Of a DNA stretch of 64,000 nt, positions 12,676 through 24,899 are shown piece after piece. This DNA comes from Penicillium oxalicum. Its lineage: Eukaryota; Ascomycota; Eurotiomycetes; Eurotiales; Aspergillaceae. The translations under genes and the position numbers were made by a program. Numbering within the stretch: the first letter of the stretch is position 1; each line of letters begins with the position of its first letter. The stretch lies in the NCBI RefSeq assembly GCF_001723175.1, contig NC_064652.1, positions 2,418,001-2,482,000 on the forward strand, given 5' to 3'. The notes under the pieces are model-generated. The model searched no databases. It was given only the letters and a program-made list of their open reading frames with translations, and had not been told where the DNA came from.

Positions 12676-14615
12676 TCAGCAAAAGATCTTGTAGATCTTC
12701 TTCCAGCGGGGCCAGGCGGCCTGCTCCGCACGCTCTTGATCAATCAAGTGCTGGATGTCAAGATCACGACGACCAGTGGAAAGATCCATCTCGTGAGCCC
12801 GGATGAACTTGGTCTTGTAGATAAACTTGTACGGAATGTAGAACAGCAAAACAACAGGGGCAGCGAGGTAGCTGGAGAAGAAGGACTTGACCAATTCAGC
12901 AGTGGTCATATCGGCGTAGCCAATGGGGGCGAATCCAACCCAGAACTGAGCGACCAGCACCAGACAGTTGAAGATGAAGCCAATCCAGGAGCCGATCACA
13001 CCGGGTTGGGATTGGAAGGCCAGCTCGTCCAAGCTGTGGCCCTGGGCCTTCCAGCCACGGCGGAAACGGATATGCGCGAAGCAGACGGAGCCCCAGGTGA
13101 AGATGGACGAAAGACCAGAGATGGCCATCATCCAGCCAAAAGCAATGGTCTGCTTGTCCGAAGCAGCCAGGAAGCAGAGGAGACCCAGAGCCGAGGCCAC
13201 AAAGATGGCCCAGAGGGGACGACCCTTGCGATCAATGTAGGCCAGGAAACGGGGTGCTTGGCCCTGCTCGGCGAGAGCGGCCAGGGTACGGGAAGATCCG
13301 TAGACGGAGGAGTTACCGACGGACAGGACAGCAATCATGATCACTACGTTCATGACGGAGGGCAGGCCCTTGATACCGGCGTTCTCGATGGCGATGACAA
13401 AGGGAGATGCCTTGGCGTCGGCGGAGGAGCTACCAGACAGGAGTCTCTCTTCGTTGTAGGGAACCAAGAGACCGACGACGGTAAGCGCGACGATGTAGAA
13501 GAGAGCGATCCGCCAGAACACCTGCTTGATAGCACCGGGGAGCGACTTGCGAGGGTTAGCAGTCTCGGCCGCGGCGAGACCGACCAGCTCGGTACCCGCG
13601 AACGCAAAAGCGGCGTTGACAAAGACACTGCAGAGACCCTTGAAGCCATTGTGGAATGCGCCTGGGTTGCTCCAGTACTTTCCACCAATATAACCACCCT
13701 GAGGACCACCACCGCAGTTCAGAACGATTCCGAGGATGCTAGAGGTGGGGGGGGGGGAGGGTTAGTCATCGTCACCAATATCGAAGAGCCACCGATCAGG
13801 GTTAGGATGCACATACATGAAGCCAATGACGGCAACGACCTTGATGAGCGAGAAGACAAACTCGGCTTCACCATATCCCTTCACGCCGAACATGTTGATG
13901 GAGACGATCATCACCCAAAAGATAGCGACCCAGGCGGCATTCGACACGCCAGGGTGCCAGTAATCGATGGTGATCGAGGCGGCGACAATTTCGAGAGGTA
14001 AGACAATCAACCACTGGAGCGCATAGTTCCACCCCATGGCGAATCCCCAGGCAGGGTCGACGAAACGAGTGGAATAGTGGGCGAAAGAACCGGCAACGGG
14101 GAACAAGACAGCCATCTCACCCAGAGCGTGGACTGTACAGTAGAGCATGACACCGATGAGACAGTAGGCGATAATCACAGAGGCGGGACCACCTGCAGCC
14201 AACACGGATCCAGAACCGACGAAGAGACCAGTACCTGCATAAGGATCGTCGTTAATTTTAATGCTCCTCGACTTCTCCCACCTTGCTCCCCCCGGAGATC
14301 CCTGTGCCACCTGGGAGGGTGCTGTGACGTACCAATTGAACCACCGATGGCAATCATCTGCAAGTGACGACCCTTCAGGCTGCGTTGAAGAGGCGAATGC
14401 GCGGTGTTTTCAGCGGCCTGCTCGGCATCGAATCCGGAGCCATCGGCACCAGAGTGATCTCCGGTGGTCACACGAGCATTAGGATCGCGCTTGAAGCTGT
14501 CGATGATACGCTGACCGAAGCTACCCTTGGTGGGCTCCGACACGCCATACTGTGGCAGTGACTCCCCAGCGACCTGGGGCACCTTGGACCCCGACTCGTA
14601 AGCCTTCTCATCCAT
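12676..14615 (-). CDS. Amino-acid permease, AAT/YAT family (Gap1-like)
   Basis: Exons 14615-14333, 14234-13817 and 13738-12676 give 587 residues. After a hydrophilic N-terminus the family signature LKGRHLQMIAIGGSIGTGLF begins the first of twelve membrane segments. Further hallmarks are GPASVIIAYCLIG, ALGEMAVLFPV and a cytosolic C-tail ending WKKIYKIFC, like the aromatic-Cys end (palmitoylation site) of yeast Gap1. Such proteins import amino acids by proton symport at the plasma membrane and are usually under nitrogen control. Substrate range cannot be read from sequence. The start at 14615 (MDEKAYESG) is the first ATG in frame. A G/C-rich run of about 15 G's on the plus strand lies in the second intron. 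A long unusual gene-free upstream region follows. Confidence 0.93.
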
Positions 14616-17600
14616 GTCTGGGATCAATTTTGGTGAGATCTATATCGTTACGCTGGCGAGATGGGAAGGGGTAAAAGAGGAGTGCGAGAGGAAGATGTGC
14701 TGTGGACGAGAGACAGCGTGGCTCAGCAACAACGTCGATGTAGCTTCCCACAAGTCAAAAGATATCCCCCAGGGAATCTGATGAAATGGAAGGAGAAGGG
14801 AACGGAAGAGGACGAGAGGGTGAGTTTGGTAGGACGACTGGACGGAGAGAGGTCACAGAGGGGGGATAGACAGGACTGTTTAAATATGAACCATCTGAGG
14901 ACCGCTCATATCCATTATGTGATTGTTCCTGTCACTCGTAATCTAGTACTATACTTTGATCGATTTTGAGTTATTTCTTTTTTTTCCCTTTTTTCCATTT
15001 CCAATTCATCGGAAGATTGTCGAGCACTGAAACTCAGACAGAAAAGAAAAAAAGGAAAAAAGAAAAAAGAGGAAATAAAAAAAAAGACAAATATTCTTTA
15101 AGTTTTCCCGGAAAGGGTCGACAGCCAGGGCTTTTGGCTCTGGATGCGCTAAGGTCCGGCTGGTTGAAAGGACGGTTGCTCGACCAGCCCGTGGGTCCGA
15201 TACGCCTCCAAACACCCAAAATGCTCCAGTCACTATCAGCCGGAGACTTACGGGCCTGACCAGTGAAGGTGATAAGAGAGGCAATCCGACGCTCAGGCCA
15301 TGAACCACGGCCACCTCGCTCATTGGTGGTAGGAGACAGTATCAGGAGTGCCGTCCAGTACATCGAGAGCGGTATACACGAAACATGTCAAGGTCTCGCG
15401 TGGCACGATCAGAGAGAACCCCTTCGCCGAGAAGGTGATTTGCCTCCCTTGGAGAACTATACTGAGACGTCCAAGGTTGTGTCTATGGGCGTCCTGTGTG
15501 TACTCAGATGCTGTCCATCCTCTACCGGACGAAGTCTCTTCTGGCTGACTAGGACTATTGAACCCTTGACAGTCCCATCATGGTGGTGTCTTGGGGGGTA
15601 AGGCCATTCAGAGAGCGGGAGCCGTAACTCGGAGACTGTTTATTGGATTGATCCAGTTAGGCAAGTCGTCTTTTGAGTTTTGTGAAATGGAGGCAAAAAG
15701 AGAGTCGCTGGGGGTGGATAGTAGGCTTTGGGGAGGGGGACTACACTCGGGGTCTAACTCAGAATGACTTAGTCTGCTTCTCACCCCGGTAAATTAGGTT
15801 CTCCCCCAGTCCTCTGGACCTGCTCGTCAGCCTTGGCGGCGTGGCTGTTAAGCTGAGTTTAGTATGATCCCCGAGAGCGCAGTGACCCCAGTCGGCGGGA
15901 GGCAAATTAGCGCGGAGGTTTCGTGGCAGCTTCCACACGACCCTTTGGCGGTGCCTTTTGTGACCATCACCTCCCATCTGGTCTCATCGAGATCATGGAA
16001 ATACTTTCCTGCTTGGCAACGAGGAGTGCTCGTCCGGCGAGATCGAGACCAGTCTCACGTGCACGGCCGACTTGCGGCGGAAGCGGTCCAGCCGGGTTTA
16101 CAGATCGTGTGCAAAGGCCACTGCGTCTCCATGGGCAGCACTGGAGGAAAAAGAGGTAGAGTCGACAAGCATCGTCCCACCAACCCCATTTTCGGTGATA
16201 ACGGATGCCCCCTCCTTGTGCACGAGGATGATAAGCGTGATCGATCCTGGAAACCGGGGGACATCATACCCGTCGAAATGGGTCTTCATGTGATAAGACA
16301 ATCGGGCAAATGAGAACGGTGAAACGAGCTCTCCCTCCGCTCTACATTTCTTGGCTCTTTGTTATCTCACAGCTGCCCACGCGTGGGTCCCAAGTATTCA
16401 GAACCAGACCAGACCAGACCCAGGACTCTCTCTTGAGCCCCTTCTCACTTCCTCCTGATCACTTCCACCTCTTTGCGACGGCAACATTGGAAGTGGCGCG
16501 GTCAGCGGTAAAGGGGGGAGGCTCATAGCCACGCATCGCCGATACCCTCGGCGGAGAAAGGCGAGGGTCCTGGACTGGGGGGGGAAGCTTTCCCACTGCC
16601 ACACGCGCCACCGTCATCGCTTCCGCCGAAAGCCTGTCGTATCCCCGTCCTGTCAATAACAAGTTCCAGTGACTAGTGACTCGGTGCGGGACGATCCCAT
16701 CCACGTCGACGACCGGGTGAATGTCTGGCTTGAACCTTTTTTTTTTGTCGCCTTCTTCCAATGGGGGTTCCCTCTTTGAAGCAAATGTACTGTATGGCCA
16801 TGTTGCTCGAATTACCGAGAACCAATCAACGGTCTTGCCGAGGCATATTGATCTGAGTAATAAGGCACCACTCCTCGCATTAGTACTTACTCACTACTAG
16901 ACGTACCCCTACTCTGAACCCATGTACTCTGGGGACCTATCACCAGTGGCAGGTACTAGGATTATTTCACTGTATCACCCACAAACCGGAGCCACGTCTT
17001 GTTCAAAAACCGGACTTTCCATGTTCCCATGAATTCACGGAAAGCACCCGCAACGCTAAGCTTCCGCGACACACCCTCGAAACTCCTTCCCGGCCCCGGC
17101 CTTTGCATGACTGGGAACCCATGCCGACTTCGGTCTCTCGACCTGCGCGGACCCAGCAAGCACCGCACCGCGTGGCGCGCAAGTACCACGTCCTCAGCAC
17201 CCACTGGGACCAACCATACCAGAACCGGGTGGTCCACTACCCACTGGTTCTATACTACTCTCCACTGGACACTTAGAGTAGCAACCACTACAAACTGGTA
17301 CTAGGATCACTATCGGCCTGGAGTCTCCACAAGCCCAGCATCCATCCCGTCAATCATCCTTCAAACACCCCCTTCATATCAGAAAGCCGCACTTCGCCCC
17401 CACCGTCAAACCCTGTCCGCTCTCCGCATTTTCGTGCGATAGCGGACCACCAATCAACGGGTTCCAAATCCACTCCGGAAGATAAGAATGCAGCTGTGGG
17501 GGGAGTCGAACTGACCAGACCGAAGCGGTTGAATCATCTCGTCACAAGAATCAATCTTCTCTCTCCAAAGTGCAGACGAAAAACCGAGAAAGAAAGAGAA

Positions 17601-20600
17601 AGAGTAGAGATCACCAAGGAAAATCAAAATCAGATGATGATCATCAAGAGTATGTAAACTACAGACATACTTTGAACTAAGACCCTCTACCGAAACTCTC
17701 TGCGACGCCTCGGAGGCGATGGGCTGGCGGAAAATACTAGAAGATCGGAGTGGCTTGTCAGACTTTTCCCAGGAGGAACGGTTTTCTGAAGGTTGTACAG
17801 AGTACACCCATATGTACTTGCAGTTCTCTGTTTTTTTGGTATTTCTTATGCCATTGCCCTCTATTGTCCATGGTCCAGAGAGCTTGAGGATAAGTTTCCT
17901 CTCCCGTCCCCAGCACGAGTACGAATGTACAATTGAAGTACAAAGTACCGACTCCAGAAAAAATAACCACCGTAGTCACAGTCCCTATGGGAAGGATTCC
18001 CGACGAAGAGGCGCGGTTGGCTCATTGGCCAGGCACGCTTGGACTGAAAGGGTAAAACGTCCTCCCTAGTCAAAACCCGCTAGTGTGGAAAGGAAAAGGG
18101 GTGGGGAAGCTTTTTGTAGCATGAGACCCAATAGTGTAAATGCACACCTGCAACAATGTGTTGAATGTTGACTGGGATCGTGTGAGGGATGTTTACTACG
18201 TAGTACTGTACCTCCCGTCTGATCTGGGGCTGATAAGCCAGATGCGCCCGGTGAGAGACCATGCGCAACTTGAGAACTCTGATCTACGAGAATCGTCATG
18301 GGAAAAGTCAGTACATCCCAGATCTCATTATTTTTATGATAATCAAGATATGGGACACAGCCCCTTCCGCTTTTTTTTCTTTTCTTTTCTTTTCTTTTCT
18401 TTTTTTTGCGTATCTTAGTGTGAGCCAAGTCGGGCACTTGGGAGAGACCACCGGTCAAAGTTTAGCTTCCACTGGAAATTGGGTTTAGCGCGAGATATCG
18501 TCAGTTTCGTCCCTCGGCATCTAATTTTGAGATTTTGGGAAATGGAGGAGGGGGGTTTTCTACCGTCCCCCGGTGGCTCCAGTCCAGTTGAGAAGAGTGC
18601 GCTTCCACGTCTCGGGAGGGGAAAAGAAAAAGAAAAACTATAATATTAAATGTGAAATCCTTAGGATGATGACGGGATTCATGCTAACAGTCTCGGGGGC
18701 GGCCAACAAGCTTGGCCCGTCGGAGCGGGTGGGACGGTGGGACAAGCGCATCCCCTTCCATCGACCCGCGATTTCTGGATTTCCGATGGAAAATTAGATG
18801 ATTGACTCTCGTGGTTCTTGAAAGGCTCAACTAGAATACTTGTACTCCTGTTATTCTGTTGCACCGGCTAGGACATCTTTCTCTTCTTTCTTCTCTGTCA
18901 ATCTTTTGCACTTTGTCGAGGGACCTGCCAAAGAGTGTCCGACGGGAAGGTGTCGGCGGTTGCTCGTAGGAGTGTGTGTACCTATGCATGGAAGCCCGAG
19001 AGAACTCTTAATGGTGCAAGATCCATTCCGCATAGGTGGCAGGATCAAGTCTGATAATAGCTCGCGCTTTTTTTTCGCGGCCAGCCGTTGAACCTCGTTT
19101 GATCAGAGCTGGTATGGCTCGCGTTCCCCCATTATACGTAGTACCTTCCCTGACGGAGAGAAATGCGCCAAGCAATGATGCGTCACGAGGAGTATATGGT
19201 GTCAACTCGTGATGGTTCATGGTCTACAAGATTATAGCTCTGAATCAGTCCAAAGGTATTTTGAACACCGATTTACTTATTTGGGAAGAAGGGGAAAAAA
19301 AAGGGGGGGGGCAAGGGTTCAGCCTCTTAATTTTCCATTTGCGGTAAGAGGAGTACATTGGCTCACTTATTCATTTGGCCCGGGGGGGATGATACTTGTG
19401 GCATCCCGCCGCCAAGTCGTAATGCGCAAAGTGAGATTGGTCCGGTCAAACCTACCAAACCTCCAATCTAGTCTTTGGGTTGCCCACGACTCATAGTTAC
19501 CGACTGCCGTCCAAGGTTCAAGGGGTTGGGTAATCACCGACACGGTGGCGCTTGATTTAGTTTGGAGGTTCCTTCGTAGGTATTGAGTACGAAGGGAGTC
19601 AAGAAGACGGTCGAATGTCGATACTATGGGAGAAGGTAGAGGACTAAAGCCAAAATAGCCAGCGAACCTTGGCCCATTCTTGACTCGCAAGTTCTAACTT
19701 GATTGGGGGAGAGTGGCGATTCAAACGGCCATTTTTGATTTTGATTTTTCATTTTGAAAGTTCTTCTCGAACCTTGACGGACACGTCTAGTCGACGCATA
19801 TTTTGAGGAAACTTTACCCTCTCCGCAAGATCTCCAAGTCTGCTGCGCGCACACCCTGTGACTGTTGGCAATGAGGGGGGGCGTCAGAATGGTTTACTGC
19901 CATGGCCGAGCGTCCGCCGGAGTTCCGTACTCGCTCGCTCTGACCAGGAAAGACCATCTTCATCGCCTATTCTGGCTGCGGTCGTTGCTGTCACTCTCCG
20001 AGGGATGCCAAGATCATCGATTTCCGATCTGGAACCAACGACCAAAGTAATCTCAGACTTTCCGCGTCCAGTCAGTTGGAGAGATGCCTACGAGAACAAG
20101 TTGAAAGCTTTCCTTCTCCCTCCTCTCTCCTCTCTCTCATGAGAATTCTCAATGGGGTAATTGCGCCACGCGGCAAACTCCCGCCATGTGCATAAGGGGT
20201 TATCTGGTATGTACATTAGGGGAGGAGGAGTCCGACCAACATACGACTGATCCCTCAAAGTGGCCCCTTCGTGACCAAATGACCATTCAACACACCGCTT
20301 CATGGAAGCTGTGAACGGCGCGGCAACCCTCCGCAATCCATGAAGCTCAGACTAGCCCCGATTTGGAGACTGAGGCGGCTGGGCTTGACTGGGGAGGTGT
20401 GGGGGGGGGGTGGCACATGAGAGAAGGACCGAACCTGTCTTGCATGCTGCAGGCTCCGATTAGCTTACGAGAATCTGCCCACACAATCAAGTATACTACT
20501 ACACACCTACCCAATCGATGTCTAGTCTTTTGATGTCCTGGGCGCTGCCGCTTTCGATTCCTCGGCCTCGGCCGCCACGGCTGGGAAGATGGCGCTCCGC

Positions 20601-23600
20601 CTGGCCCGTGACTGGCTACGAGCCATGACACCCTTTTGAGCCACGGTAACATCGGGCGAAGATTGGCATCATCTGCCACGCCGAGGCTGTGTCTAGAACC
20701 AAATCTCACCATGTGTCCCCATGGAGGAAAGAGGTTCCTCGCTTGGAAAGCTTGGCGAGTGGAAAGTTTGTTGATTGCTTGGACGGAGGAGGAGGAAAGG
20801 GGGAAAGTAGGAGAGGGGAGCAAAAGGCGATGTGAAAAGGCCAAGACAAAAAGCCCGATGCTCTTTGGATGTTTTTCTCTTGTTTTTGGCCCATTGCTGC
20901 GGCAGACTTGGAGGGGCATCTCGCATGTGCGGCGTGAGCACATGACTGATTCATCTTCGACGGACTCTGTGTGGCAGACTGGGAACTCTTAGAGGGGTGG
21001 TTGCCGAAAAGGGAAGCTCCATATTTGAAGGATCGTGATCTGTGCCATGCCTCTCCCCTTTGTTGCAGAGCCAAGCTATTTTGGTGTTGTAAATGCATGG
21101 CTGATTATGGCGAGATCATGGAAGACAGAGATACTCCTAGGAACTCCTCGTAGCACATTTGGGTCTAAATGTCAAGATAGCCATAGGACTTGAAATGCAC
21201 ATCTTAGAATACCGCCACTCGACCCGTAATAGGTGAAGGGGTATAGGTTCTTCTGTATTGTACAAGTAGAAGAGTACTACCGTAAAGTACCCAATGAGGC
21301 CTAAATGGTGACCGCCGACCGTAATCTCCACCAGCATGTCTCTCTATCCTCCGTTTTTGACCATCCCGATTCCCACCTGTTTCCATCGTCGCAATCGCCC
21401 TCCCTAATTCGATTCTAAAAGCACGCAATCCAGCAGTGCCCCCGTCATCATTGTGAGACTTCATTTTAGCTGGGTCTCTTTAGAGTTGTCCCACCGGCCG
21501 GATAGAGAATTGATCCAGTTTCCCCCCCAGCTTGAATGCGGGGGGATGCGAAGCTGTTAGGTAACAGTTTCCACATCGCGAGTCTGGGGTAAGCAACTAC
21601 GGCCAGGATGTATCCACCGTGCCACAGATGAGGCAGAGGATGACTATGGTCCACGAGGAGGAGGGGGACGACTGACGAGAACCTTTGATCTGGATTTCCA
21701 ATTCTTGAATTCGTAATATGGAAATGAGACCTCGTATGTACGTCGATGGTTCATTGGGTCCATGGGATATCCATTTTTATCCACCCTTGTCCACCTCGTC
21801 GCTGATCTGGGATAGGAAGCTACTCCTATCCACTATGTCAAGGAACCTAATATGGATGTTGCGGGGATTTGGTGTTTTTATTTTTCCTTTGGGGCTGGCA
21901 GCCAGCAGTAGTAGATGCCCGACGACGAGCTAGGGTGTTTAGGCCAAGGGCAGAGGTGAAAATGGACTGTTCTGTGGACAAATTGTGTGAGCTAATAGAT
22001 AGGACGGAGCTCTTTGGCGGTGGGCAAGGTCGTTCATTTGATTGTCGGAATATCGCAACATGCACGAGCTATCTCACACACTTCCTGTCTGCATACTTGA
22101 GAATTTGTCCACACCACGTTGACCGCGCCGTCTTCAAACCTGCGAATCATGGAATGTAGAGATGGGGAAAATAGCCACGGATGTTCGCCGGCCCGAATTC
22201 AATATCGTCCCAGAGGGATCTCAGCCCGGCCCGGCGAACAGGCGTTATTCACAAGGTCGGCATATTTGGCAGGCCTAGAAATTGCGAGAAAACTCAGTTC
22301 GCTTGCAAATATTTTGAACCGAGTCTCTCCCTTGACCAATGGTCAAACATCCGAGGAAAGTGATGCACGGCTATTGTCGAAAAAGGATGCAAGTTCCGAC
22401 AGAGGGCGATCCGGGGCGAGGCTCGTCACGCACGCGCACATGCACCCGTTGTCCATGGGCACTCCAGCATGTCATTCTCTCCAGAAAAGATGATCATCGA
22501 GTCAAGCGCCCGAGCGCATTTGGCAACAATGCCTTGACAAATTCCGGGGTACCCCGGAAGTAACGGTAAGTCTTGCAGGTCCACAAGGAAAGTCGCGCAT
22601 CTTGTTTCTACTCCAGATATCCACTCGCATTCCGGGACTTTGAGCGTTTGCCGTCCCACTTCAATTAGTCTGGTAGGAGTCGAGAGTACACTTGAAACTT
22701 CAAAGTGAGGAGTCACCCTGAGTCATCACCACATGTACTCCAGGATCATTACCCCAGAAAATCGGATACTCTCGAGGTCTGGCCACACCCCCACACATTA
22801 GCATTTCGACTGCCAATGCAGAAACCTAAAAGCAAAGAGACACAGACTTTGACCAACGACTGTCATCCTATCCTGTAAACCTGTCAGTTCCACGTCTTGC
22901 GTGTAAAATATCCGATTCTAAACTGCAGAGAGCGCCCTGGGAATCCGCGAGTAGCCGACGTTATGCCCCCCGAGTGCCCTGCTGAGGCGCGGCTCGGCGA
23001 GAGTTTGTGGTATAAGTCTGGCGAGTTGATTGGCGCGAATGCGGAGAAGTTGAGATTGACTCTGTGCAATTCATGCTTGGCGGGGCTCGTGAGTCAATCT
23101 CGGTCTTTTTGGAGCGAGTCGCCTGGACGTCAGCCTCAGTAGGGTATGATGAACCGCGGTCTGGGTATCGATGTTCATTCTGAATTTGGCAAGTCGACTT
23201 TGTCCTGATCGGCTACCTTCACCCCAAAGGCGATATGAAGTAAGCAGGGGGAACTGGGAATTGAACGACTTTAGAGCAGTGAGCTGGATCGGTGCACGTC
23301 ACGCCATCTATGCGGTGATCAAAAATGTGGGAGAATCGCAGTTACCACAGCTTCGTCATGAAAGGGAGCTTCCGAAGTCGACTGGCGTGACACCAAGGAG
23401 ACTGATGGTGAAGATGCAATGAGTGTTGGCTTTGACACTGACACGGATTCCAACAATCTATAGAAAATCGAGAGCATCGCGAATGCATTCACGATGGCAG
23501 AGATTTTCTCACCGGCCTGAGGTTGTCCTACACGTTATCTTCCGCTGCCGCGATCCTCGAACGCGATCCTTGAGCAGGCCATATCTCAGCCTGGTCCCTG

Positions 23601-23898
23601 CCCCCTCACAAGGTGGAGGATGGCCTGAACATGTAGCAGAGTCCTCGACGGATGCAGTATTCGCATCAAGTTTGCTTTCACCAAGCCAAGCGCCCCAATT
23701 GCAGAACAACAACTTGTCAACCAGAAGTGCGCGGGAAAGATCATTATAAGAGTCACGTTAGACGGCCACTTGTACAATGATGGAAAAGCCCGTTTCCGTG
23801 CAGTCATTGAAGATTTTGAGATGTCATTGCAATCGGTATCATTAAATAAAGTGGCATATCCGTTTTTCCAAGTGTTTCATTTCTCAGCCGAACTAGCT
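14616..23898. other. 9.3 kb region without a recognisable gene
   Basis: This is by far the largest gap in the window. Many ORFs of 60-200 codons occur on both strands, but none shows a known motif, codon bias or plausible exon junctions. Composition is close to that of neighbouring spacers and not AT-rich, so RIP-mutated repeats or a centromere core are not suggested. It contains T/C-rich runs, G-runs and repeated GTACT-type words. A spliced gene without known homologues could still be hidden here. Confidence 0.5.
18370..18407. repeat. (TTTTC)n microsatellite
   Basis: A run of T's leads into several tandem TTTTC units and ends in another T-run. It is a simple pyrimidine tract in the gene-free region. 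Confidence 0.85.
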
Positions 23899-24512
23899 TC
23901 AGACGCTGCCGGGCCCTTCACCACCAGGGATCAACTATGCTAGAGTTAGAGAGGGCCATTGGAAGACGAAGTGGAAATCACCATACCATGCAGATGTTGT
24001 TTCCATTCAGCAGAAGCTTGGGCAACTTGATTTGAGCGCCAGTGTAGTCGCTATGGGGAAATTAGTCACTTTCGTCGAATATCAACGCCGCTCACCGCAA
24101 TCACAGCACAAGCAGTGACTCCGAATTTGACGAGCGCCGAGGACTCTCAAGTGACCCTTTCAGAACATCAATGGATTGAGGCGCTTACAATTCAGTCACA
24201 TCTTCCAGCACCATGTCTAGGTTTGCTAGGTCAGCATGTTTTTGATATTTCAAACAGACAGTAAACACGAGGAATACTTACTGACGTAGTCGTAAAACCC
24301 GAGCAAGGTCCCGGAGAACTCTACACAATATCTTAGTATGCTTTAATAGCTCTCATGGCTCCATTGAGAGTCAAACCCTTGTCGCCCTTCATGACCACCC
24401 AGATGCGAGAGCCAACGCACTTGTCGATAAGCTCTATCAGAATATTAGCGGGGTCTCACGGTGCGGGAGTCAATTCTGTCCACATACCAAGGGGAAGAAG
24501 TTGTGAGGCCAT
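23899..24512 (-). CDS. LSM5: U6 snRNA-associated Sm-like protein LSm5
   Basis: Six exons (24512-24488, 24433-24377, 24320-24282, 24216-24189, 24050-23987, 23934-23899) encode 82 residues. All five introns are GT..AG and every junction keeps frame. The protein reads as LSm5 throughout: MASQLLPLELIDKCVGSRIW, then the Sm1 segment KGDKEFSGTLLGFYDYVNMV, and the Sm2 segment LLNGNNICMLIPGGEGP. LSm5 belongs to the LSm2-8 ring on U6 snRNA in the nucleus and the LSm1-7 ring in mRNA decay. Introns (362 nt in all) outweigh the coding sequence (249 nt), which is why no long ORF exists here. The donor of intron 2 is the weak GTTTGA. It is divergent from the exonuclease gene. Confidence 0.93.
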
Positions 24513-24899
24513 TTTAGTGGATGTTGAAGAACTGCCTTTACTGATTGCAATTTATTTCGCTTTTCTCAAAATGTCACGCGTGACGCAGCCAGCAAGATTC
24601 ACCCAAGAGGTTATACCAAGCTGCGCCGCCGGGGGGATGGCCCACGAGCGACCGGGTTTTTTGCGGGCCGAGAACCACGTCCAGATTCGGAATAGTGCGA
24701 CCGCCTTTTGGAGACCCGTCACACGAAGGCTTGCCTAGGGCACGACGCGGTGGCATGAAGCATGATAACAGTCTCGTTTTGTCCTATATGAGCTTCTGGT
24801 CTTTGCCCGAAGCTGGCTAAAAGGCTTGAAACAGTGCGGCGCCTGTTACTCTGCCATTGAGGCCACTTCTGCGGCATCGCGCTATGCGCACGCAGCAGT
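24513..24899. promoter_or_regulatory. Divergent promoter LSM5 / exonuclease gene
   Basis: These 387 bp separate the two start codons. No clear TATA box or known operator is seen. Confidence 0.5.

Noticed and set aside
12736..14001. 421-codon plus-strand ORF
   Set aside because: It lies exactly antisense to the amino-acid permease exons and runs across its intron. Its Gly/Asp/Glu-rich sequence is a shadow of the membrane protein.
18370..18407. Repeat array considered as CRISPR or regulatory array
   Set aside because: Simple (TTTTC)n microsatellite without spacers; the genome is eukaryotic.
20347..20943. 198-codon minus-strand ORF in the gene-free region
   Set aside because: Pro/Ser/Arg-rich low-complexity reading with no conserved segment or splice partners.
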